Notes: generated by a model from the letters alone, not told the origin. DNA of 64,000 bases from JALZKA01 sp963725035 (GCA_963725035.1 CAVRWX010000003.1:42259-106258); one strand, 5' to 3'; numbered from the stretch's first letter, positions 20,984-29,482 are shown. Program-made: numbers and translations.

Positions 20984-22093
20984 CTAGACGTTGAGCCTGA
21001 TCGGCATCACGAGGTATGAAAAGTCCTCGTTGCCAACCGGGCGCAGCAGCCCCGGACGAAGCGGCGAGGAGATCTGGACGGCGATCTCGTCGCCCTCGAC
21101 CGTCTCGATTCCCTCGATCAGGAACTGCGGGTTGAAGGCGATCTCGAGCGGCTCGCCGGAGTAGGGGGCGGGCATGCCCTCGGTCGCGTCGCCGATGTCG
21201 GGCGTCTCGGCCGCGACCGTCAATTCCCCCTCGGCAAACGCGAAGCGGAGCGGCGCGTTCCGCTGGGCGAGCTGGGAGACGCGGCGCGAGACCTCCAGGA
21301 GCTCCTCGCGCGGGAGGCGCACCTCATGGTCGAACGTCTCGGGGATGAGCTGGCGCCAGCTGGGGAACTGGCCCTCGATCAGGCGCGAGGAGAGCGCGAC
21401 GTTCTCGAGCTCGAAGACGACCTGGTTCCGGGACAGCGAGATGTCGACCGCCTCGGCCGAGCCGTTCGAGATCAAGCGCGAGAGCTCGCGAAGCGCGCGC
21501 GCCGGCACGTTGGCGTCGATCGGCTCTGCCAGCGAGGTCTCGAGCTTCGTGTGCTTGACCGCGAGGCGATAGGAGTCGGTCGCGACCATCGTCAGCTGGT
21601 CGTCCTCGGCCTGGACCAAGACGCCGGTCAGGATCGGGCGCACCTCGTCCCGCGAGGCCGCGCGGGCGACTCGCTCGATCGTCGCTTCCAGCGGCGCGGC
21701 CGGAAGCGTCGCCTTGTTCCCGTCCACGTCGGGGAGGCGCGGGAAGTCCTCGGCCGGGAGCGTGCGGAAGTGAAAGCGCGCGTCGCCGGCGGTCAGCTCG
21801 ACGTCGCGTTGCTCCGCGCGCAGCTCGAGCGACACGTCGCCGGGCGGCAGGCTTCGCGCCACGTCGGCCAGGAGCCGGCCGGGTAGGAGAACGGTTCCCT
21901 CCTGCTCAACCTGAGCGTCAGCGAGCGTGAGCGAGACCCCCATCTCCATGTCCGTCGCCCGGAGGAGGAGTCCCTCGGAGGTCGCGTTGAAGAGGATGCC
22001 GCCGAGCGACGGCAGCGTCGATCGGGATGAGACGGCACGGCCGGCGTGCCCGAGGGCGGTAACGAAGGATTCGCGTGGGGCAGTGAGCTTCAT
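20984..22093 (-). CDS. dnaN: DNA polymerase III beta subunit (sliding clamp)
   Basis: 369 residues from ATG 22093. Three repeated clamp domains are visible. Landmarks include KLTAPRESFVTALG at the start, LPAEDFPRLP at the end of domain 1, and the C-terminal LRPGLLRPVGNEDFSYLVMPIRL, which forms the partner-binding pocket; the usual terminal MPMR/MPVR element reads MPIR here. It tethers polymerase III and recruits repair and replication factors. Follows the origin-proximal intergenic region downstream of dnaA. Confidence 0.97.
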   Translation of the reverse strand: MKLTAPRESFVTALGHAGRAVSSRSTLPSLGGILFNATSEGLLLRATDMEMGVSLTLADAQVEQEGTVLLPGRLLADVARSLPPGDVSLELRAEQRDVELTAGDARFHFRTLPAEDFPRLPDVDGNKATLPAAPLEATIERVARAASRDEVRPILTGVLVQAEDDQLTMVATDSYRLAVKHTKLETSLAEPIDANVPARALRELSRLISNGSAEAVDISLSRNQVVFELENVALSSRLIEGQFPSWRQLIPETFDHEVRLPREELLEVSRRVSQLAQRNAPLRFAFAEGELTVAAETPDIGDATEGMPAPYSGEPLEIAFNPQFLIEGIETVEGDEIAVQISSPLRPGLLRPVGNEDFSYLVMPIRLNV

Positions 22094-22240
22094 TGGTTCT
22101 TTCGTCCGGGGATCAAAACGGTGTCCAACTCATTCTTTCTAGAGGATCAGATGTATCAGGAGTGTGGGAAACGGTGGAGAAAGCGTGCTTTCTCAGTGTC
22201 GATGCGGGAAAGACATGTTGATCAGTCCTGTGGACGGGAC
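22094..22240. other. Putative replication origin segment between dnaA and dnaN
   Basis: The 128-bp dnaA-dnaN gap plus the dnaA 3' end. It is locally AT-richer than its surroundings and holds DnaA-box-like 9-mers: TGTGGGAAA (22163-22171) and TGTGGACGG (22229-22237), with TGTGGATAT (22311-22319) just inside dnaA. Each differs from the TGTGGATAA/TGTGGACAA forms at one to two positions. An 18-bp palindrome of GAGAAAGC and GCTTTCTC lies at 22177-22194. The region is short and box-poor for an actinobacterial oriC, so this is assigned mainly by position. Confidence 0.5.
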
Positions 22241-23637
22241 CCGGGAGTGTTGGGATCCTCCTCGCCGGGATCGGGAGCGGGGAGAGTTTCCCCCAGGACC
22301 GCACGGACGCTGTGGATATCCCCGGCGGTGGCGGAACCGGGCTCGTTTCTGTCTCCGACCGCACGGATGGCGTGGATGACGGTGGAGTGGTCGCGGTCGA
22401 ACTCCCTGGCGATCTGTGAGAGCGAGAGCGGTGTGAGCTCGCGCGACAGGAACATCGCGAGGTGGCGCGCTCGCGCGACGGCCGGCGTTCGCTTGGCGGA
22501 GAGAAGGTCGGCCCGCGGGACGCCGAGGACGGACGAGACCGCGTCCTGGATCGCGGCGACGCTCGGCGCGACGACCGAGCCCGGAGCGGGGGGCTCCAGC
22601 GCCGGCTTCGAGCCGAGCGCTCGACCGACCGCGCCTGAGGCGAGCGGCTCACCGTAGATGGAGGAGACGGCCAGGACCCGGGTGAGCGCCCCTTCGAGCC
22701 GCCGCACGTTGCCCGGCGCACGATCGGCGATCTGGCGCAGCACGTCGGGCTCGGGCAGGTCATCAACCGCATCGGAGGCAAAGCGCCAAAGCAGAGCGAC
22801 GCGCGTTCTGAGGTCCGGCGGGTCGATCTCGACAGTGAGGCCCCACTCGAAGCGGTCCCGAAGGCGCTCCTCCAGGCGGACGAGCGATCCCGGCGGGCGG
22901 TCGCTCGACATCACGATCTGCTTGCCCGCCGCAAAGAGCGCGTTGAAGGTGTGGACGAACTCCTCCTCGGTCCGCTCCTTGCCCTCGAGGAACTGGACGT
23001 CGTCGATGAGGAGCGCGTCGAGGCCGCGGTAGCGCTGCTTGAAGCGCTCGGGTCCGTGAGTCCTGAGCGCGGTGACGAACTCCGAGGTGAAGCGCTCGGC
23101 CGTCGTGTAGTGGACGGTCAGCTCGGGATGGTGGCCGCGCATGTAGCTGGCGATCGCGCCCATCAGGTGCGTCTTGCCCAGCCCGGGCGGCCCGTGTAGA
23201 TAGAGCGGGTTGTAGGCCTCACCGGGCGCCTCGGCCACGGCCAGCGCGGCGGCATGGGCGAAACGGTTGCCCGGGCCGATCACGAAGCGGTCGAACTCGT
23301 GCGAGGGGTTGACCGGGACCGGCTCGGCGACGCGAGCGGTGCCGGCGCCGGGACTCACCTTCGATGGCGGATCGACGAGCTGGATGCGCTCGAAGTCCGA
23401 GCTGACCCGCCGGAGCGCCTCCTCGAGCGAACCGAGGTAGCGCCGCTCGACCCAGGTCCGCACGCGAGCGGGCCCGGTCAGGTAGAGGGTCTCGGCTTGG
23501 GCGCCGGCGGCCTGGAGCGGGTCGATCCACAGATCGAAGGTGGCCGCGGGGAGCGATCGCTCGAGCTCCGAGCGAACGGCTGCCCAGGTCGCTTGAGGGT
23601 CGAAGTTTCCCCTTTTTTCAGGCACGCGACCGAACAT
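22222..23637 (-). CDS. dnaA: Chromosomal replication initiator protein DnaA
   Basis: About 471 residues from ATG 23637 (the frame is open further upstream, but the family begins close to WAAVRSELERSLPAATF). Domain I at residues 12-85, a linker, then the AAA+ domain with Walker A GPPGLGKTH, Walker B LLIDDVQFL, and sensor motifs. Domain IV ends with the DNA-binding signature EFDRDHSTVIHAI. A Pro/Glu-rich tail follows. The protein binds DnaA boxes and melts oriC. It is divergent from rpmH across a 163-bp gap, the usual arrangement. The frame is intact. Confidence 0.96.
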   Translation of the reverse strand: MFGRVPEKRGNFDPQATWAAVRSELERSLPAATFDLWIDPLQAAGAQAETLYLTGPARVRTWVERRYLGSLEEALRRVSSDFERIQLVDPPSKVSPGAGTARVAEPVPVNPSHEFDRFVIGPGNRFAHAAALAVAEAPGEAYNPLYLHGPPGLGKTHLMGAIASYMRGHHPELTVHYTTAERFTSEFVTALRTHGPERFKQRYRGLDALLIDDVQFLEGKERTEEEFVHTFNALFAAGKQIVMSSDRPPGSLVRLEERLRDRFEWGLTVEIDPPDLRTRVALLWRFASDAVDDLPEPDVLRQIADRAPGNVRRLEGALTRVLAVSSIYGEPLASGAVGRALGSKPALEPPAPGSVVAPSVAAIQDAVSSVLGVPRADLLSAKRTPAVARARHLAMFLSRELTPLSLSQIAREFDRDHSTVIHAIRAVGDRNEPGSATAGDIHSVRAVLGETLPAPDPGEEDPNTPGSRPQD

Positions 23638-23740
23638 AACGACGCCTCGGCGGTGCCTCGGCCGCCACCCCGCAAATCGCGGAGAAAAGACTTCGCCCGT
23701 CGGCGCACTTTGCATCGCCGGGCCGTCGAGGCGCGCTCTC

Positions 23741-23746
23741 TATACT
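23741..23746 (+). promoter_or_regulatory. Candidate -10 element for the rpmH operon
   Basis: TATACT about 55 nt before the rpmH start, within the 163-bp dnaA-rpmH gap. No good TTGACA-like -35 is found at 16-18 bp. The rest of the gap is GC-rich and shows nothing else recognisable. Confidence 0.4.
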
Positions 23747-23800
23747 GGCCGTCGCCCGCCCGAGCACCCTCGCTCTGGCCCCGCTGGGCCCCTCTTACCT

Positions 23801-23935
23801 ATGAAGCGCACCTGGCAGCCAAAGAAGCGCAAGCGAGCGAAGACCCACGGTTTTCGCAGTCGTATGCGCACGCGCTCAGGCCGCGACGTGCTCCGGCGCC
23901 GGCGGGCAAAGGGCCGCAAGCGCCTCACCCCCTAA
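23801..23935 (+). CDS. rpmH: 50S ribosomal protein L34
   Basis: 44 residues from ATG 23801 to TAA 23933-23935. Matches L34 throughout: MKRTWQPKKRKRAKTHGF at the start, then RMRTRSGRDVLRRRRAKGRK and a short end LTP. A small, very basic protein of the large ribosomal subunit. First gene of the rpmH-rnpA-yidD-yidC-jag-rsmG cluster; its stop overlaps the rnpA ATG (TAATG). Confidence 0.97.
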   Translation: MKRTWQPKKRKRAKTHGFRSRMRTRSGRDVLRRRRAKGRKRLTP

Positions 23936-24336
23936 TGCCCTCCGGGGATCGGAAGCGAGGCCGCCTCTCGCGGAGCGGTGACTTCGACCGCGTCTACCGC
24001 GAGGGCCGCTCGCACTCGAACCGCTACTTCGTGCTCTACGCCTTCCCGCGCGACGACGCGGACGCCGAGCCCGAGGGCTCCGAGGAGCAGGACGCGCTTC
24101 GCCTGGGCCTGTCGGTCAGCCGCAAGGTCGGCGGCGCGGTCGAGCGAAACGCGGTGAAGCGCGCGATCCGCGAGGCATTCTGGGCGCTTTCCGAGGGCCT
24201 TCCGCAGCAGTTCGACTTCGTCATCGTCGCTCGCGCCGACGCCGCAGGCCTGGTCGGGCGCGATGGCACCTCAGGCGTGGAAACGGCGCTGAAGGACCTC
24301 TTTTCCGAGGCCGGGATCGAGCGGAGTAACACGTGA
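23935..24336 (+). CDS. rnpA: Ribonuclease P protein component
   Basis: 133 residues from ATG 23935, overlapping the rpmH stop by 1 nt. Typical RnpA: the N-terminal LSRSGDFDRVYREGRS, an aromatic strand YFVLYAF, then GLSVSRKVGGAVERNAVKRAIREAF, which carries the conserved RNR-type RNA-binding loop (here RNAVKR). It assists the RNase P RNA in 5' processing of tRNA precursors. The stop overlaps the yidD GTG start (GTGA). An acidic insertion (about residues 40-55) separates the first strands. Confidence 0.93.
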   Translation: MPSGDRKRGRLSRSGDFDRVYREGRSHSNRYFVLYAFPRDDADAEPEGSEEQDALRLGLSVSRKVGGAVERNAVKRAIREAFWALSEGLPQQFDFVIVARADAAGLVGRDGTSGVETALKDLFSEAGIERSNT

Positions 24337-24656
24337 AACGCGCTTTCGGCACATTTCGCGCGGCTTTCGTGGCTGTTTTCCTCGCCCCGATCCGCCTCTA
24401 CCAGCGCTTTATCTCGCCCGCGCTGCCACGCCGCTGCAAGTACGAGCCCACCTGCTCGGCCTACGCGGTCGACGCCGTGCGTGAGTTGGGCGTGATTCGC
24501 GGGTCGATCCTCGCCGGCTGGCGCCTGCTCCGCTGCAACCCCTGGAGCCACGGCGGCTGGGACCCGGTTTCGGACCGCAAGCTCTTCCACTCGCCTGACG
24601 CCGAGGTCGTGGCAGACACGCACAAGCACCCGCACAAGCACGAGGCGCACGCATGA
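24333..24656 (+). CDS. yidD: Membrane protein insertion efficiency factor YidD
   Basis: 107 residues from GTG 24333. It contains the conserved core LIRLYQRFISPALP-like segment (seen as PIRLYQRFISPAL), CKYEPTCSAYAVDAV with its two Cys, and the RLLRCNPWSHGGWDPV motif. YidD is a small amphipathic, membrane-associated protein that aids YidC-dependent insertion. The His/Lys-rich tail (HKHPHKHEAH) is a local extension. It overlaps both neighbours by 4 nt. Confidence 0.94.
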   Translation: MKRAFGTFRAAFVAVFLAPIRLYQRFISPALPRRCKYEPTCSAYAVDAVRELGVIRGSILAGWRLLRCNPWSHGGWDPVSDRKLFHSPDAEVVADTHKHPHKHEAHA

Positions 24657-25390
24657 TCGTCGCGAACATCCTCCAGCCGCTGATCGACGCGGCTGACTGG
24701 GTCATCACCTTCTTCCATAACGACGTCGGCCTGAGCTGGGGCTGGTCGATCGTGGCGCTCACGTTCACGACGCGCCTCCTGATCCTGCCGCTCTCGGTCT
24801 CACAGATCCGCTCGATGCGCGCATTGCAGGCGTATTCGCCGCAGATCAAGGCGCTTCAGGAGAAGTACAAGGACGACAAGCAGCGCCAGCAGCGGGAGAT
24901 GATCGCGTTCTACCAGGAGAACAAGATCAACCCGTTCGCCTCCTGCATCCCGCTCCTGCTCCAGTTGCCGGTCTTCCTCGCCCTTTACCAGCTGCTCAAC
25001 GGTGACCAGTTCAAGGCGGAGATGCTCGCCGACCCTCCCGTCTCGTTCTTCTTCATCGACGACCTCACCGAGAAGGCCACTGGCGGGGCGCTCGTCGCGC
25101 TGATCATCCTCTTCATCATCACGCAGCTCGGCGCCAGCATGGTCATGGCCTCGCGCGCCGACAGGAACCAGCGGATCATCATGTACGTCCTGCCGTTCGT
25201 CTTCGCGCCGTTCGTGATCAGCTTCCCGGCCGGCCTCGCCGTCTACTGGATCTCGACGAACATCTGGACCCTTGGCCAGCAGACCGTCGTGCGCTTCTTC
25301 TTCCCGCCGCCGGAGATCCCGACGATCGAAGAGATCCAGGCCAAAGAGCCGCCACCCCCGCCGCCGCGCAAGAAGAAAAAGCGCCGCTAG
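24653..25390 (+). CDS. yidC: Membrane protein insertase YidC/Oxa1 family
   Basis: 245 residues from ATG 24653. A short-form YidC without the large periplasmic domain of proteobacteria. About five TM helices. The first cytoplasmic hairpin carries the SQIRSMRALQAYSPQIKALQEKY-type segment, and the conserved core helices include NPFASCIPLLLQLPVFLALYQLL. The C-terminus is basic and Pro-rich (PPPPPPRKKKKRR), likely for ribosome contact. Inserts membrane proteins alone or with SecYEG. Overlaps yidD (ATGA). Confidence 0.95.
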   Translation: MIVANILQPLIDAADWVITFFHNDVGLSWGWSIVALTFTTRLLILPLSVSQIRSMRALQAYSPQIKALQEKYKDDKQRQQREMIAFYQENKINPFASCIPLLLQLPVFLALYQLLNGDQFKAEMLADPPVSFFFIDDLTEKATGGALVALIILFIITQLGASMVMASRADRNQRIIMYVLPFVFAPFVISFPAGLAVYWISTNIWTLGQQTVVRFFFPPPEIPTIEEIQAKEPPPPPPRKKKKRR

Positions 25391-25414
25391 GCGCCACTCG
25401 ATAGAGTCGCGGCC

Positions 25415-25903
25415 GTGGCTGTGGAGGCAATTCCGGATGCGCCGGCTGAACGGGTGCGCTCGATCCTCGAGCGCGTTATCGAGGCGCTCGACGTCGAGGC
25501 GTCGATCGACGTCTCCGAGTCCGAGCGCCAGATCACAGGCACGATCGACGGCGAGGACGTCGGCCGCCTGATCGGCCGCCGCGGCCAGACGATCGACGCG
25601 GTCCAGTTCATCTGTTACCGCGCGGCGCAGCGCGGCGCCACGGACCGAAAGCGCGTGATCGTCGACGCCGGCGGCTACCGCGAGCGCCGCCGCGAGCAGC
25701 TCGAGGATCAGGCGGAGCGCGCCTTCGCACGGGCGACCGAGGCGGGCAAGGAGATCGAGCTCGAGCCGATGACCCCGTCCGAGCGAAAGGTCGTCCATGA
25801 CTTCCTGGCCGAGCGCCCTGGGGTCGAGACCTTCTCGGAGGGCGACGAGCCCGACCGCTGCGTGATCGTCGCTCCGCTCGTCGAGTCGACCGACGACGAC
25901 TGA
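25415..25903 (+). CDS. jag: Jag/KhpB-like RNA-binding protein (KH and R3H domains)
   Basis: 162 residues from GTG 25415. A KH-type domain with the GRLIGRRGQTIDAVQFI loop (residues 50-68) is followed by an R3H domain with RRREQLEDQAERAFARA and the MTPSERKVVHDFL segment. The N-terminal Jag_N domain of some firmicutes is missing, as usual in actinobacteria. KhpB proteins bind sRNAs and mRNAs and affect division and elongation genes. Sits between yidC and rsmG in the conserved order. The end is acidic (STDDD). Confidence 0.9.
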   Translation: MAVEAIPDAPAERVRSILERVIEALDVEASIDVSESERQITGTIDGEDVGRLIGRRGQTIDAVQFICYRAAQRGATDRKRVIVDAGGYRERRREQLEDQAERAFARATEAGKEIELEPMTPSERKVVHDFLAERPGVETFSEGDEPDRCVIVAPLVESTDDD

Positions 25904-25913
25904 GCCTCCCGCC

Positions 25914-26615
25914 GTGCCTGGCCTCACGCCTGAGGCTCGACTGAAGCTCGAGACCGTGCTGGAGCTGATCGCGGCCGACCCGCGCTCGCTCACGTCGGTG
26001 CGAGATCCAGCGGAAGCCTGGCGCGCGCACGTCGCCGATTCGCTCACCGGCCTCGAAGTGCCTGCACTTTGCGGCGCCTCGCGGATCGCCGACCTGGGCG
26101 CCGGCGCCGGGTTCCCCGGCCTCGTGCTGGCGGTGTCGCTACCTCAAGCTCAGGTTGACCTGATCGAGTCGGTCACTCGAAAGTGCGATTTCATGCGCGA
26201 CGCGATCGGCACGGCCGGAATCGCGAACGCGCAGGTGATCAACGCCCGCTCCGAGGAGCACGCCGCCGCCGAGGGCCGCGAGGCCTACGACGCCGTCACC
26301 GCACGCGCGGTCGCGCGCCTGGCGACCCTCGCCGAGCTCGCCTCGCCGCTCCTGCGCAAGGGCGGAACGCTCGTCGCCTGGAAGGGCCGCCGCGACCCTG
26401 AAGAGGAGGCTGAGCTTGAAGGCGCGCTGGCCGCGACCGCCATGGAGGCGCGCGAGGTGCTCGAAGTGGGGGAGAGCGCCGGCTACGAGCACCGCCACCT
26501 CCACGTCCTGCGTAAATCCGGCCCCACGCCTGCGAACCTGCCGAGACGCCCAGGCATGGCGAAGAAACGACCCCTGGTGCCTGGCACCGTGCCTGGCACC
26601 AAGCCTGGTGCCTGA
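25914..26615 (+). CDS. rsmG: 16S rRNA (guanine-527-N7) methyltransferase RsmG
   Basis: 233 residues from GTG 25914. SAM-dependent class I methyltransferase: motif I DLGAGAGFPGLVLAV (about residues 61-75), then ESVTRKCDFM, and YDAVTARAVARL typical of RsmG. It methylates G527 of 16S rRNA; loss in other species gives low-level streptomycin resistance. The last dozen residues (PLVPGTVPGTKPGA) are encoded by a palindromic repeat that runs through the normal end of the gene, so the natural tail has been extended or replaced. Confidence 0.93.
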   Translation: MPGLTPEARLKLETVLELIAADPRSLTSVRDPAEAWRAHVADSLTGLEVPALCGASRIADLGAGAGFPGLVLAVSLPQAQVDLIESVTRKCDFMRDAIGTAGIANAQVINARSEEHAAAEGREAYDAVTARAVARLATLAELASPLLRKGGTLVAWKGRRDPEEEAELEGALAATAMEAREVLEVGESAGYEHRHLHVLRKSGPTPANLPRRPGMAKKRPLVPGTVPGTKPGA

Positions 26616-26639
26616 CCCCACGCCTGGGTGCCTGGCACC
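26576..26639. repeat. GGTGCC repeat cluster, rsmG-parA junction
   Basis: Units GGTGCCTGGCACC at 26576-26588 with a second half to 26600, a degenerate copy at about 26604-26613, and a further full unit at 26627-26639. The first units are coding (rsmG tail); the last lies between rsmG and parA. Confidence 0.9.
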
Positions 26640-26696
26640 TCGCGTGGCGCCTGTCCCACGCCGGAGGTAGCCGAGGCCGTGGGTACTCTCGGCGCG

Positions 26697-27527
26697 ATGG
26701 GCGCTGTTTATGCGATCGCGAATCAGAAGGGCGGGGTGGGGAAGACCACCACCGCGGTGAACGTCGCTGCCTGCGTGGCCGGCGAGGGGAACCAGGTACT
26801 TCTGGTCGACCTCGACCAGCAGGCGAACGCGACCGTCGCGCTCGGGCTGGACCGCGACTCGTCGCCCTCGTCGTACGACTGCCTCGTGGGCGACAGCTCG
26901 GTCGCCGAAGCAGCGCGCCCCGCGGGCCCCGACAACCTGTGGGTCGTGCCTGCGAGCCGCGACCTTGCGGGCGCGTCGGTCGAGCTTCCACGCCTGGAGA
27001 ACATGGAGTACCGCCTACGCGACGGCCTCGGCCCAGTGCGTGAGCGGTTCGCGCTGACCCTCCTCGACTGCCCGCCGTCCCTGGGCCCCGTGACCGTGAA
27101 CGCGCTGGCGGCCGCCGACCGCGTCCTCGTGCCTGTGCAGGCCGAGTATCTGGCCCTCGAGGGGCTCGTTCAGTTCCTCGAGACGCTCGAGTTGGTGCGC
27201 CGCGAGCTCAATCCCACGCTTGTTCTGACCGGGCTCGTCATCACGATGCATGACGAAAGGACCCGTCTTGCAAACGACGTCGAGGCCGAATTGAGACAAC
27301 ACTTCCCAGAACTGGTCTTCGACACCGTCATCCCGCGCAGCGTGCGCGTTGCCGAGGCACCGAGCTTCGCCATTCCGGTGACTGAGCACGCACCGGGCTC
27401 GCGTGGATCGGTCGCCTACGGCGATCTCGCGCGTGAGCTGGCCGTGCGCGAGCGTGCGGACAGGGTCAGGGTCGAGCGAGGGGAAGCCGACCTGGTCGGC
27501 CCCGTGATGGAGGTCCGAGCAGCATGA
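26697..27527 (+). CDS. parA: Chromosome partitioning ATPase ParA/Soj
   Basis: About 276 residues from ATG 26697, which directly precedes the family's first strand (AVYAIANQKGGVGKTTT, deviant Walker A with the signature Lys). An open frame to 26628 exists but runs through repeat DNA. Walker A' VLLVDLDQQANAT and Walker B LLDCPPSLG are seen, then the ParA-type C-terminus VIPRSVRVAEAPSFAIPV. ParA dimers on the nucleoid move ParB-bound origins. Overlaps parB (ATGA). Confidence 0.95.
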   Translation: MGAVYAIANQKGGVGKTTTAVNVAACVAGEGNQVLLVDLDQQANATVALGLDRDSSPSSYDCLVGDSSVAEAARPAGPDNLWVVPASRDLAGASVELPRLENMEYRLRDGLGPVRERFALTLLDCPPSLGPVTVNALAAADRVLVPVQAEYLALEGLVQFLETLELVRRELNPTLVLTGLVITMHDERTRLANDVEAELRQHFPELVFDTVIPRSVRVAEAPSFAIPVTEHAPGSRGSVAYGDLARELAVRERADRVRVERGEADLVGPVMEVRAA

Positions 27528-28387
27528 GCACAGCCAATCGACGCGGCATGGGCCGCGGCCTCGCCGCGATCCTTCCCCAGCCGGGCGAGGTGACCGAGCC
27601 CACACTCCGCCATGTGTCGCCTGCGCTCATCCTGCCGAACCCCGCGCAGCCGCGCAGGCGCTTCGACGCTGAATCGATCGCCTCGCTCGCAGAGTCGCTG
27701 CGGAGCGCCGGCCTGATCCAGCCGCTGATCGTCCGCCCGCTCTCCGACGGGCGCTACGAGATCATCGCCGGCGAGCGCCGCTGGCGCGCGGCACGCGAGG
27801 CGGGGCTCGAGACCATTCCGGTCGTCCTTCGCGACGAGGACGAGGGGCGTCGGATGGAGATGGCGCTGATCGAGAACGTCGCCCGCGAGCAGCTCAACCC
27901 GGTCGACGAGGCGCGCGCCTGCGCCACGCTGGTCGAGGACCTCGGCCTGACCAAGGAGGAGCTGGGCCGCCGCCTAGGGCGAAGCCGCGCCGCGCTTTCC
28001 AACCTGATCCGGATCCTCGACCTGCCCGACGAGGCGCTCGAGCTCCTGGAGGCCGGCGCCCTGACCGAGGGCCACGGCCGCGCGATCCTGATCGCGAAGT
28101 CCGATGACGAGCGCCGCCGGCTTGCCCGCGACGCTGCCAGGTCCGGCTGGTCGGTCCGCGAGACCGAGAAGCGTGCGAACGCCGGCGGCTCGGCGCAGCC
28201 GAAGCTCCGCGCCGTCCCCGACGCCGACGTGGTCGAGGCGCTCCGCCGCGCCGAGGATGCGCTCGAGTCAGCGCTCGGTCGCGGGGTCAAGGTGCGCGCG
28301 GTGGGGAAGGGTCCCGCGATGAAGGCGGAGCTCCGCTTCGACGACATCGACGAGCTCCTCGGCTACGCGGACGAGCAGGCGGGCTAG
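27524..28387 (+). CDS. parB: Chromosome partitioning protein ParB
   Basis: 287 residues from ATG 27524. ParB/Spo0J core: the start GMGRGLAAIL, the CTP-binding box with AGERRWRAARE (GERRxRA motif, about residues 83-93), ALIENVAREQLNP, and the HTH around TKEELGRRLGRSRAALSNLIRIL. A C-terminal dimerisation helix region follows. It binds parS and spreads as a clamp. I could not find a good parS 16-mer (TGTTTCACGTGAAACA-like) in this window. Convergent with the VOC gene; the stop codons overlap. Confidence 0.94.
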   Translation: MSTANRRGMGRGLAAILPQPGEVTEPTLRHVSPALILPNPAQPRRRFDAESIASLAESLRSAGLIQPLIVRPLSDGRYEIIAGERRWRAAREAGLETIPVVLRDEDEGRRMEMALIENVAREQLNPVDEARACATLVEDLGLTKEELGRRLGRSRAALSNLIRILDLPDEALELLEAGALTEGHGRAILIAKSDDERRRLARDAARSGWSVRETEKRANAGGSAQPKLRAVPDADVVEALRRAEDALESALGRGVKVRAVGKGPAMKAELRFDDIDELLGYADEQAG

Positions 28388-28795
28388 CGCGGCCAGATGT
28401 CCGCGTTCGCGACCTCGAGCAGGTTGCCTGCCGGGTCGCGGAAGTAGAAGGAGCGCCCGTCCTCCGGCCACTCGTGGTCGTGCTCGATCTCCGACGCCGG
28501 CCTCGGCCAGGCGCTCCCGCATCGAGTCGTACGTATCCGGGGCGGCGAGAAAGCAGATGTGGCCGATACCCGAGCTGCCGTGCTGCGCGACGGGCGAGTC
28601 GTTCTCGGCAAGTAGCTCACGATCGAAGAGGAGGAGAACGCCGGAGCCGAGCCGGAAGACCGTCCCCTCGCGCCAGCTGGAAACCTCACGCAGGCCGAGC
28701 GTCTCGCGGTAGAAGGCGAGGGTTGCCTCGGAGTCCGCGTGGTCGAACGAGAGCGCGGTCTCGAGGATTCCGGTCAGCTCTCCGTGCGCGCCCAT
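28384..28795 (-). CDS. VOC/glyoxalase-fold protein, one frameshift
   Basis: Reconstructed at about 136 residues. It starts at ATG 28795 with ALSFDHADSEATLAFYRETLGL, the usual first beta-alpha-beta module of the vicinal oxygen chelate fold. It changes frame near 28490 and ends with GRSFYFRDPAGNLLEVANADIW, the canonical last metal-ligand strand (Glu in LLEV). Members are lyases, dioxygenases or drug-resistance proteins; the substrate is not predictable. Follows pdxH-like on the same strand with a 2-nt gap, so probably cotranscribed. Confidence 0.82.
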
Positions 28796-28797
28796 CC

Positions 28798-29415
28798 CTA
28801 CGGGCCCAGCCGTTCGATCGCCCAGCCGTCGCCGTCGCGGCGGTACTGGAAGCGGTCGTGGAGGCGACCGACCTGGCCCTGCCAGAACTCGACCGACTCG
28901 TGGCGGACGACGTAGCCGCCCCAGTGCTCGGGCCGCGACACCTCTCCGTCCTCGAAGCGTCCGGTGACGTCAGCAAGCCGCGCGTCGAGCTCTGCCCGGT
29001 CGCTCAGCGGCTGGCTCTGCGGCGAGGCCCACGCGCCCAGTTGCGAGTCGCGCGGGCGGCTCGCGAAGTACTCGTCGGACGCGGCGGCGTCGAGACGCTC
29101 GATCGGCCCGCGCACCCGGACCTGGCGGTCGAGCTCGCGCCAGTAGAGGACGAGCGCGGCGTTGCCCGCCGCGTCGAGCTGCGCTGCCTTCGCCGATTCG
29201 TAGTTGGTGAAGAAGCGAAAGCCCAGGGTGCCGAAGCCCTTCAGGAGGACCATCCTGGCGTCCGGCCGCCCGTCTGCGTCGACGGTCGCAAGGGTCATCG
29301 CGTCCCGCAGCGGCACCTCCTCCGCGTCGGTCCACCAGGCCGAGAACTGCGCGATCGGATCGCCCAGAAGATCGTCCCGGTCGAGGCTCGGCATGTCGGG
29401 ACGGCGAGGGCTCAT
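28798..29415 (-). CDS. pdxH: Pyridoxamine 5'-phosphate oxidase family (PdxH-like)
   Basis: About 205 residues from ATG 29415 (an open frame extends to 29463). FMN-binding split-barrel with AMTLATVDADGRPDARMVLLKG, FFTNYESAKAAQL, ALVLYWRELDRQVRVRG and the C-terminal dimerisation segment WGGYVVRHESVEFWQG, close to the PdxH signature. PdxH oxidises pyridoxine/pyridoxamine 5'-phosphate to PLP. The Arg and His near the C-terminus that contact PLP are at the expected place, so I favour true PdxH over a general flavoprotein. Confidence 0.9.
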   Translation of the reverse strand: MSPRRPDMPSLDRDDLLGDPIAQFSAWWTDAEEVPLRDAMTLATVDADGRPDARMVLLKGFGTLGFRFFTNYESAKAAQLDAAGNAALVLYWRELDRQVRVRGPIERLDAAASDEYFASRPRDSQLGAWASPQSQPLSDRAELDARLADVTGRFEDGEVSRPEHWGGYVVRHESVEFWQGQVGRLHDRFQYRRDGDGWAIERLGP

Positions 29416-29482
29416 GGCGCCAACGCTACCCATATACCGGTGAGGGGCTTTGCCCCGAAACAAGCGTGTGCCGGTGGGTATT

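Noticed and set aside
26600..28400. parS sites near parA-parB
   Set aside because: I could not find a match to the TGTTTCACGTGAAACA-type 16-mer by eye in this region or elsewhere in the window; sites may lie outside.
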